From Treponema sp. (GTDB lineage Bacteria > Spirochaetota > Spirochaetia > Treponematales > Treponemataceae): a stretch of 64,000 bases of DNA. The notes beneath the pieces are model-generated. The model was not told the origin of the DNA and did not search any database. It saw only the letters and a program-made list of their open reading frames with translations. The translations under genes were made by a program, and so were the position numbers. The stretch is from the NCBI GenBank assembly GCA_017449265.1, contig JAFSJW010000017.1, positions 1 to 64,000 of the forward strand, written 5' to 3'. This document shows, piece after piece, positions 58,451-64,000 of the stretch (position 1 is the stretch's first letter; each line of letters begins with the position of its first letter).

Positions 58451-59734
58451 TTATTGAATTTGTATTGACTTTGCGATGAATTTTTTTTCGCAAAGAAGGC
58501 TGTCTTTTGATTCTCCGCCGTTACTTTTTATGAACACGGAAACTTTTACTTGATTTTCAAGCTCTTTTGATGGCAAGACTGTTACATTTTCCCGAAGCCT
58601 TCCGATTATTTTCCTTGTTAACTCAGAAAGGTTTTCTTCATCGGAAAGAAAAATCTCCGCGCGGTAATCTGTGTTTGAAAGAAGTGACAGCGTGCTTGAG
58701 AATGTGTCGGCGGAAATTATTTTCGTATTGTAGAATTGTTTGTAAACCTGATAGTCACGACTCCATTTTTCATGCACGGAAGGATTTTTTTTCAGGTCGA
58801 TTTTTTTTGCCAGCTCTTGAGTGATGTAATTTCCTATGCACTCGGTGACTTTCTGTGCTCCGAGCGGATTGAGGTGCGCGAATCTGTCGAATTTGTCCGT
58901 GTCAAAATCAACTGTGCGGGACATATCAAGAAAACTAACTCCGTCCGAACGAAGCGTCTCGCAGAAAAAATCTTTCCATTCTTCCATGTAATCTTGCGTG
59001 GGGTACGGAACGAGCATAAACACTGGAATTATTCCGTTTTCGCGGCAGTATGAGATGATTTTTTGTGCGTACTGGATTGAGGTCGTTTGTTTTTTTGAAA
59101 AATCGCTTACATCAACATTGAATCGTCCCGAGGAAGTGATTGCCGCGCGCAGCTCTCCGCCTTTTGTGGGAAGAAGGTTATTGTCGCTCAGCGCGTATTT
59201 TTTCAGATTAGATTTTATTATTGGGAACGGAGTTTTTTTCCAGCTGTTGTGGTACAAGTAGAACGGAAAGAAGAATTCGGTCTTTGTTGCGCGGCTTTTG
59301 AAAATGTCGTTTATAGCGCGGATTTTTTCGGTTGAAAGCGGAAAAAGGTCGAGCGCGCCGTGGGCGTAGTACAAATTCGGGTCCACGAGAAGCTCGCTGT
59401 CTATGGAGAAAATGTCTACGAACACGATTTTTGGCTTGTGCATTTTTGCCGTTAGCCTCAAAAGCCAGTAATCAAGCGCAATCGTGCTTTTGTGCCATGC
59501 GAAATTGTAGCTCGTAACCCCGAAGTCCCTCCAAAGTTGCATTGGAAAAATTCCGTTGAGGGCGTTGCTTGCGCCGAAAAAATAGACATCATAATCCGTG
59601 TTCTTGTCATTGAAAAATGGCTTGAACTTTGGATAATTGTCATAGCTTTTCAGGACAATTCCCGAAACTGAGATTGCGGCGGCGGCAATAAAGACAAAAA
59701 TGGTTGCGCTGATTATAATCCTGAGTTTTTTCAT
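58451..59734 (-). CDS. SGNH/AlgJ-like acylation partner protein 2
   Basis: A 427-residue paralogue of the gene at 55680, with one N-terminal helix (5-25), YDVYFFGASNALNGIFPMQLW in place of the first motif, and DKFDRFAHLNPLGAQKVTECIG near residue 290. The GTSH of the first protein reads GASN here, so the catalytic Ser and the following residue are kept in part only. The order of blocks is the same along the whole chain (for example YCRENGIIPVFM in both). The start at 59734 (MKKLRIIISATIFV) begins the membrane helix; the frame is open 114 codons further up without sense. Confidence 0.82.
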   Translation of the reverse strand: MKKLRIIISATIFVFIAAAAISVSGIVLKSYDNYPKFKPFFNDKNTDYDVYFFGASNALNGIFPMQLWRDFGVTSYNFAWHKSTIALDYWLLRLTAKMHKPKIVFVDIFSIDSELLVDPNLYYAHGALDLFPLSTEKIRAINDIFKSRATKTEFFFPFYLYHNSWKKTPFPIIKSNLKKYALSDNNLLPTKGGELRAAITSSGRFNVDVSDFSKKQTTSIQYAQKIISYCRENGIIPVFMLVPYPTQDYMEEWKDFFCETLRSDGVSFLDMSRTVDFDTDKFDRFAHLNPLGAQKVTECIGNYITQELAKKIDLKKNPSVHEKWSRDYQVYKQFYNTKIISADTFSSTLSLLSNTDYRAEIFLSDEENLSELTRKIIGRLRENVTVLPSKELENQVKVSVFIKSNGGESKDSLLCEKKFIAKSIQIQ

Positions 59735-59843
59735 TTTCGTTACCGAAGTGCATGATATTCTAAATGAAAACCATGATTTTTTCCACAGCGGATTTTTGAA
59801 ATAAAGTTGCAAACTAGATTTTTTTGGATTAAAATACTTTATT

Positions 59844-61016
59844 ATGAAGAAGATTTTAAAAGTTGCCGCATTCCTTGCGGTATTCGCTGCCGTGAATGTT
59901 ACGGCGCAGGAATCGGGAGATGGCGCATACAAAGTCACTTTCGACGCGAACGGCGGGGATGGCGTTATGAGCGCGCAGTCGTTTCCGAGCGGAATGTCAA
60001 GGAAACTTGAGCCAAATAAATTTACTTTCAAAGGTGCAAAATTCCTTGGCTGGTCAAAATCAAAAGGTGCGAACACGGTTGATTATGAGAATGTTTCTTC
60101 AATTTCAGTTGACGGAAACATCACTCTTTATGCCGTCTGGGATTTTAAGCCTGTTTCTAACGGCTCGGCAAGTTTCTATATTTGTGACCATGAGGTTACT
60201 CAAAAAGAGTACGAGCAGTTCTGCGACTACGGCGGGGACAGATTCCCAGGCAGGTTCGGCTTTGACGACAGCTATCCTGCATACTATGTGAGCTGGTACG
60301 ATGCGCTTGTTTATTGCAACAAAAGGAGCATGGCGGAGGGACTTACTCCTTGCTACTCCATAAAAGGTAGCACGGACCCCAATGACTGGGGCAATGTTCC
60401 AAAAGAAACATCAAAACGATGGAATTCTGTCGAGCTAAATATGTCGGCTGACGGCTACAGGCTTCCTACAGAGGCTGAGTGGGAGCTTGCCGCAGGAGAA
60501 ACTCCGAAAGACCCTGAAGAAGAAATCGTTGTGGAGCCGGAGCCTGAAAAAGAAGTGGCTTCTTCCGAGAACGGTGCTGACGAAAAATCCGGAGAGAACG
60601 GGAACAATGCGACTGCTTCCCAGGACAATGCTGGCGGCGAGGCTTCTGAAGCCGAGCCTGCTCCTGCCCCGGTAATTAAGAAAAAAAGCATTCTCAAAAA
60701 ATATGCGTGGTACAGGGCGAACAGCCGGTTCAAGACGCATAGGGTAGGGGAAAAACTTTGCAACGAAAACGGTCTTTACGATATGCTCGGAAATGTGAGC
60801 GAATGGTGCTGGGACAGATGCGGTTCTGACCACCCGCACGCAAAGAACGGGAATGTTGCTGTGTCAACGGGTGAGGAGCAAGGCTCAAGCCGTGTGTTCC
60901 GCGGTCCGAGCTGGAATGCGACTCAAGAGGAATGTATGGTTTCTGAGCGCGGCTATCTTACTCCTGCCGCAAGGAATATGCTCTTGGGCTTCCGTGTGGT
61001 TCGTTCTGCGTTGTAA
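59844..61016 (+). CDS. Exported FGE-sulfatase-fold protein with N-terminal InlB-like repeat
   Basis: A 390-residue exported protein (signal peptide 1-21). Residues 28-97 are a Listeria/Bacteroides-type InlB repeat (VTFDANGGDGVMSAQSF ... ITLYAVWDF); residues 108-390 are a formylglycine-generating-enzyme fold (ICDHEVTQKEYEQF, YPAYYVSWYDALVYCNKRS, GYRLPTEAEWELAA, GLYDMLGNVSEWCWD, GFRVVRSAL). A 65-residue acidic, Pro/Glu-rich stretch (about 215-283) interrupts the fold after EWELAA. The paired cysteines of true FGE (C-x-x-S-Y-C-type) are not complete: CMVSERGY has one Cys. A binding or lectin-like role is more likely than catalysis. Confidence 0.85.
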   Translation: MKKILKVAAFLAVFAAVNVTAQESGDGAYKVTFDANGGDGVMSAQSFPSGMSRKLEPNKFTFKGAKFLGWSKSKGANTVDYENVSSISVDGNITLYAVWDFKPVSNGSASFYICDHEVTQKEYEQFCDYGGDRFPGRFGFDDSYPAYYVSWYDALVYCNKRSMAEGLTPCYSIKGSTDPNDWGNVPKETSKRWNSVELNMSADGYRLPTEAEWELAAGETPKDPEEEIVVEPEPEKEVASSENGADEKSGENGNNATASQDNAGGEASEAEPAPAPVIKKKSILKKYAWYRANSRFKTHRVGEKLCNENGLYDMLGNVSEWCWDRCGSDHPHAKNGNVAVSTGEEQGSSRVFRGPSWNATQEECMVSERGYLTPAARNMLLGFRVVRSAL

Positions 61017-61034
61017 TGTAGCTTTCGGAAAAAA

Positions 61035-61085
61035 TTATGTGAAAGAAAGAAAAAATCTATTGACATTTTTCTTTCTTTCACATAA
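61035..61085. repeat. 20-bp perfect inverted repeat overlapping tRNA-Phe promoter
   Basis: The arms at 61035-61054 and 61066-61085 are perfect complements, starting TTATGTGAAAG. The centre holds the -35 box and the right arm forms the promoter spacer. Confidence 0.9.
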
Positions 61086-61088
61086 TAT
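61060..61088 (+). promoter_or_regulatory. Consensus promoter of tRNA-Phe
   Basis: TTGACA (61060-61065), exactly 17 bases, then TAATAT (61083-61088), 13 bases before the tRNA. Confidence 0.9.
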
Positions 61089-61100
61089 AGTTATCACTTC

Positions 61101-61173
61101 GCCGCTGTAGCTCAGTTGGTAGAGCAATGGACTGAAAATCCATGTGTCGTTGGTCCGATTCCAACCGGTGGCA
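61101..61173 (+). tRNA. tRNA-Phe (GAA) with unusual T loop
   Basis: A 73-base cloverleaf: acceptor GCCGCTG/CGGTGGC with discriminator A, anticodon loop CTGAAAA (GAA), T arm GTTGG-TCCGATT-CCAAC. The loop has C at position 55 (61155), where tRNAs almost always have the T modified to pseudouridine. CCA is not encoded. A terminator follows. Confidence 0.95.
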
Positions 61174-61177
61174 AAAG

Positions 61178-61201
61178 GCATCCGTTCAGGATGCTTTTTT
61201 T
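61178..61201 (+). terminator. Terminator after tRNA-Phe
   Basis: GCATCC-GTTCA-GGATGC followed by seven T. Confidence 0.92.
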
Positions 61202-61218
61202 ATGCTCGTATTCTTTTA

Positions 61219-61256
61219 TTGTAACAGGCGCGAAACTGTGTCATAATGACACTATG
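61219..61256 (+). promoter_or_regulatory. murG promoter with palindromic -10 region
   Basis: TTGTAA (61219-61224), 17 bases, CATAAT (61242-61247); the ATG at 61254 is six bases after the -10 box. The box lies within the perfect palindrome GTGTCATAATGACAC (61238-61252), shared with the groES upstream region. Confidence 0.55.
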
Positions 61257-62405
61257 GATGATTCAATCAATTCAAAAAAAATTAAAGTTGTTTTTGCAGG
61301 CGGAGGAACCGGGGGGCATATCTATCCGGGGCTTGCCGTAGCGGACTGCCTCAGGGAGATCGCGCAGAAGAGCAATGTTTCCGCCGAGATTTTTTGGTTC
61401 GGCAACTCTTGTGGAATGGACAAAAATCTCGTGGAAAATTCAGGTTCCGTGGATAAATTCGTTGGAATCCCGAGCGGAAAGCTCAGGCGGTATTTTTCGT
61501 TAAAAAATTTCACTGATTTTTTTAAAATATCATTTGGATTCATAAAATCGTACTTTATGCTATTGAAAATACGCCCTGATGTGCTTTTTTCAAAGGGCGG
61601 GTTCGTAAGCGTCGCTCCTTGCGCCGCGGCTTATTTTTTGCGAATCCCTGTTTTTACGCATGAATGTGACTTTACCCCGGGACTTGCTACAAGGATAAAT
61701 GCCCGTTTTGCGGATAAAATTTTCCTTTCCTATGACGAAACGAAAAAGTATCTTTCCGCGCCAAAGGCAAAAAAGTCTTTGGTAACAGGAAACCCTGTGA
61801 GACCTGTCTTTTATTCGCCGAATCCTGAGAGCGGAAGGAAATTCTTATTTGACGGAAGGAGCGACTATGACCAAAAAAAGCCGGTTCTTCTTGTTCTTGG
61901 AGGAAGTCTTGGCGCGCATCAGCTGAACGAACTTGTTTCCCAGAATCTTGAATGGCTTACCGAAAGATTCAATCTTGTGCATCAGTGCGGGGCAAAAGAC
62001 GCTCCTTTCATGCCACAGAACATGAGCGGTTATTTTCTTCATCCGTTCATTTACAAGGAAATGTGCGATGTTGTTTCATGCGCGGACATAGTTCTTGCGC
62101 GTGCAGGCGCGAACTCGCTCTTTGAGTGCTCTGTCCTTGGAAAGCCACTTGTTCTTGTGCCCTTATGCGGAAGCGGTACTCGCGGCGATCAGGTTGACAA
62201 CGCAAAATTCTTTGAAGAAAAAGGGGCGGCTTTTGTCCTTCTGGGAGATAAGGCCACTTCTACTAATATGAAAGAAATGCTCGGGAAAATGCTTGATTCT
62301 GATACGCGCGCAAAAATGGCAGCTAATTCCCGGAAAATAACCGAAGGAAGGCGGCCTGCGCAAAAAATCGCCGAAATTATTTTTGAGGAGACTTTGAGAA
62401 AATGA
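61254..62405 (+). CDS. murG: UDP-GlcNAc--MurNAc-pentapeptide transferase MurG
   Basis: A 383-residue GT28 enzyme making lipid II for peptidoglycan at the inner face of the membrane. The N-terminal loop is FAGGGTGGHIYPGLAVAD (residues 14-31), with FSKGGFVSVAPCAAA, THECDFTPGLATRINARFADKIFLS and the donor site ADIVLARAGANSLFE ... VPLCGSGTRGDQVDNA. The start at 61254 is the first Met before the conserved part; no ribosome site is present, and the promoter is placed for a leaderless message. cvpA overlaps its stop by four bases. The common QxxN pattern appears as DQVDNA. Confidence 0.95.
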   Translation: MDDSINSKKIKVVFAGGGTGGHIYPGLAVADCLREIAQKSNVSAEIFWFGNSCGMDKNLVENSGSVDKFVGIPSGKLRRYFSLKNFTDFFKISFGFIKSYFMLLKIRPDVLFSKGGFVSVAPCAAAYFLRIPVFTHECDFTPGLATRINARFADKIFLSYDETKKYLSAPKAKKSLVTGNPVRPVFYSPNPESGRKFLFDGRSDYDQKKPVLLVLGGSLGAHQLNELVSQNLEWLTERFNLVHQCGAKDAPFMPQNMSGYFLHPFIYKEMCDVVSCADIVLARAGANSLFECSVLGKPLVLVPLCGSGTRGDQVDNAKFFEEKGAAFVLLGDKATSTNMKEMLGKMLDSDTRAKMAANSRKITEGRRPAQKIAEIIFEETLRK

Positions 62406-62917
62406 CGCTGACTTTTTTGGATATGATTTTTTCTGTTTTCATACTTGCGATTGCCTTGCTTGCACTTATAAACGGATTCATAAAAGAGCTGTTCGGAAAA
62501 CTCGCCATTATACTTGGGTTCGTCTCCGCATTTACTTTCTGCCGTTTTTTTGAGCCTTATGTTGAGAGCGTTGTGCGTATTCCTGTCGTTTCGATAGTTC
62601 TTTCTTTTATGATGATTTTCATAGTGACCTTCCTGATTGTAAAGATAATCCAGATGCTCGTCGGAACTATTTTCAGCGGAGAGATAATGAAAAGCCTTGA
62701 CCGTGTGCTTGGCTTTATGTTCGGGGTGATTGAGGGGCTTTTCCTTGTCGGAATCATTCTTATTATAATCGCATCCCAGCCTTGGTTCGATGTTTCTTCT
62801 GTCATAGAAAAAAGCCTTTACTGGAAGATTCTCCTTCCGTTCATTTCGCCGTCAATAAGGCAGTTCGGCGGAATGATGGCTTTGCTTCCGGCCGTTCCTT
62901 CTGTGGTGGTTTGCTGA
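62402..62917 (+). CDS. CvpA family membrane protein
   Basis: A 171-residue protein with four transmembrane helices (about 5-28, 30-50, 62-88, 100-125) and LDRVLGFMFGVIEGLFLVG, the hallmark of the CvpA/colicin V production family. The family is linked to peptidoglycan and envelope homeostasis in many bacteria; the mechanism is unsettled. Its ATG overlaps the murG stop (ATGA) and its TGA overlaps the next gene's ATG (TGATG), so murG, cvpA and the clamp-loader gene are translated as a chain. Confidence 0.86.
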   Translation: MTLTFLDMIFSVFILAIALLALINGFIKELFGKLAIILGFVSAFTFCRFFEPYVESVVRIPVVSIVLSFMMIFIVTFLIVKIIQMLVGTIFSGEIMKSLDRVLGFMFGVIEGLFLVGIILIIIASQPWFDVSSVIEKSLYWKILLPFISPSIRQFGGMMALLPAVPSVVVC

Positions 62918-64000
62918 TGTTCGAGAACCTTCTTTACCAGAATGCGTCTCTTCTTTTATCCAGCGATATACAGGCTGGAAAACTTCCCGGCGCGCTTCTT
63001 TTTGCTGGACCTTCTGCAAGCGGAAAGCTTACTTGCGCGCTGGAAGTTGCGCGCGTGCTTTCTTGCGCCGGAGAACAAAGGGGAAACTGGCTTTGCGCCT
63101 GCGATTCGTGCAGGCTCTCAAAAGAGCTTATAAGCCAGAATATGCTTCTTCTGGGCGCAAGGGACTGCATGGGCGAAATAAATGCTGCCAAGAAAACTTT
63201 TCTGACAGCCGCGTACAATAACGCTTTGTTTCTGAAAGCGGCTCAGTATCTTTTTATCCGTTCCGTAAGGAAACTTACGCTCAGATTCAGTCCGATTCTA
63301 TGGGAGAACGATGATAAAATATCGAAAATTTCTCCTTTTCTTCAGGCAATCGATGAAAAAATCGATTCAATCCTTCCTGAGAAGGAACTTGCTGAAAACG
63401 AGGAGCTTTCGTCAATCTGCGAGGAAATAACTGGTGAATGCAAGAAATTGTCGTCATCATTCATGTACGAATCTATCCCAATAAGTCAGATACGAAATCT
63501 AAGCGAATGGGCAAGATTAAAATCGGCTTCCGGGAAAAAAATCATAATAATAGAAAACATTGAGCAAATGAACGAGAGCGGAAGGAACGCACTTTTGAAA
63601 ATCCTTGAGGAACCGCCGTCGGGAGTCGTATTCATACTTACTACGACAAGGCGTGGCTCTGTCATGCAGACGATTCTTTCGCGCGTGCGGACATACACTT
63701 TTTCAGAACGAAGCGAAAAACAGCAGGAAGAGGTGCTTTCCCGTGTCTTTCATGTGAGCTTCGGCGGAACTATAGACTCGTATTTGCAGACTTTCCTTCC
63801 TGTTTCACGCGAAGCGATTTTTTCCGTAGCGAGGGAATATTTCGGGGAAATCATGGACGGAAAAATCCCGGTCGCCGCAAAAATCATAAAATCGTGCGCG
63901 GATTTTGAATCTTCATTTTTGTTCAAGTCTTTCCTTCTTGGCGTGCAGGAAGCGTCAAAGAATTTCTCAGACCCCCTGAGTGCTGAGTTTGCCTTGCGGA
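62917..64000 (+). CDS. DNA polymerase III clamp-loader subunit (delta'/gamma-like), 3' end beyond window
   Basis: At least 361 residues are visible and the frame is still open at the window end. An AAA+ module starts with MFENLLYQNASLLLSSDI; the loop GPSASGKLT (about residue 30) is the Walker A region, CACDSC (about 60-65) the zinc-binding insert, and NALLKILEEPPSGVVFILTT (about 226-245) is the clamp-loader signature. The usual SRC motif reads SRV (LSRVRTYTF). Residues 80-190 form a longer insertion than in HolB. It loads the sliding clamp during replication. No separate stop is visible. Confidence 0.88.
   Translation, partial: MFENLLYQNASLLLSSDIQAGKLPGALLFAGPSASGKLTCALEVARVLSCAGEQRGNWLCACDSCRLSKELISQNMLLLGARDCMGEINAAKKTFLTAAYNNALFLKAAQYLFIRSVRKLTLRFSPILWENDDKISKISPFLQAIDEKIDSILPEKELAENEELSSICEEITGECKKLSSSFMYESIPISQIRNLSEWARLKSASGKKIIIIENIEQMNESGRNALLKILEEPPSGVVFILTTTRRGSVMQTILSRVRTYTFSERSEKQQEEVLSRVFHVSFGGTIDSYLQTFLPVSREAIFSVAREYFGEIMDGKIPVAAKIIKSCADFESSFLFKSFLLGVQEASKNFSDPLSAEFALR

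Noticed and set aside
59735-60076. Upstream extension of the second SGNH gene
   Set aside because: The added residues are the antisense of the FGE gene start and carry no signal; the membrane helix begins at 59734.
60895-61016. DGR variable region at the end of the FGE-fold gene
   Set aside because: The C-terminal codons (for example ACT CAA GAG GAA) are not of the AAC-derived type and no codon-use break is seen.
1-64000. CRISPR array, prophage, insertion sequence or rRNA operon
   Set aside because: No regularly spaced repeats, phage structural genes, transposase with inverted ends or rRNA sequence were seen; only the tail of an Rpn-type gene at the left edge hints at mobile families.

Overview
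The window looks like a chromosomal segment of a host-associated or gut Treponema (Spirochaetes). The support is the combination of genes (class III fructose-bisphosphatase, a glutamine synthetase followed by an ANTAR regulator, a STAS protein carrying a zinc ribbon, RlpA-SPOR, lipoproteins with bacterial-Ig-like repeats and C-type-lectin-like ends), tRNA genes without encoded CCA, a mid-40s GC content by eye, and TTGACA/TATAAT promoters. The genus is an inference from gene content; no rRNA is present. No phage, transposase, CRISPR array or rRNA operon was seen.

Layout. 1-2.4 kb: tail of an Rpn-type nuclease gene, a membrane acyltransferase with a nine-G tract, and a patatin-like lipase. 2.4-8.1 kb: metal uptake, with a zinc-binding protein that has a ZinT domain nested inside it, a Fur/Zur regulator with operator-like palindromes, and an iron-type ABC importer (ATPase, fused permease, binding lipoprotein). 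8.1-9.2 kb: gene-poor, filled with palindromic repeats, with two tiny ORFs. 9.2-14.2 kb: a c-di-GMP phosphodiesterase, a chagasin-type inhibitor and a large membrane protein. 14.4-19 kb: folE, a DHFR-like protein, acyl-CoA synthetase and Fe-alcohol dehydrogenase. 19-23.3 kb: a J-domain/membrane-protein operon and a STAS protein. 23.7-34.3 kb: information processing (trmJ, tRNA-Asp, rlpA, pth, a toxin-antitoxin pair directly ahead of dnaE, yggT, recG, a sigma factor). 34.5-46.2 kb: groES, guaB, glnA-ANTAR, metA, an esterase-like gene, glgX-glgP-pspC and ribE. 46.3-48.3 kb: an AT-rich type II restriction-modification island. 48.4-54.3 kb: fbp, a large repeat lipoprotein and three small conserved-type genes. 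54.5-61 kb: a 23S rRNA methyltransferase, an MBOAT acyltransferase between two SGNH-type partners, and an FGE-fold lectin-like protein. 61-64 kb: tRNA-Phe, murG, cvpA and the start of a clamp-loader gene that runs off the window.

The most interesting locus is the lipoprotein at 50423-52074. Its well-placed start codon is separated from the rest of its signal peptide by a run of eight G; with nine G the reading frame becomes a textbook lipoprotein, so the gene looks phase-variable and currently off (or carries a homopolymer error). Its last 37 codons change abruptly to C-ending codons (19 of 37 against 1 of 20 just before), as expected of a diversity-generating-retroelement variable region, and twin-hairpin elements sit on both sides of the gene. 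No reverse transcriptase or template repeat is in the window. A second G tract in the acyltransferase at 1278-1286 suggests that surface chemistry is also switched.
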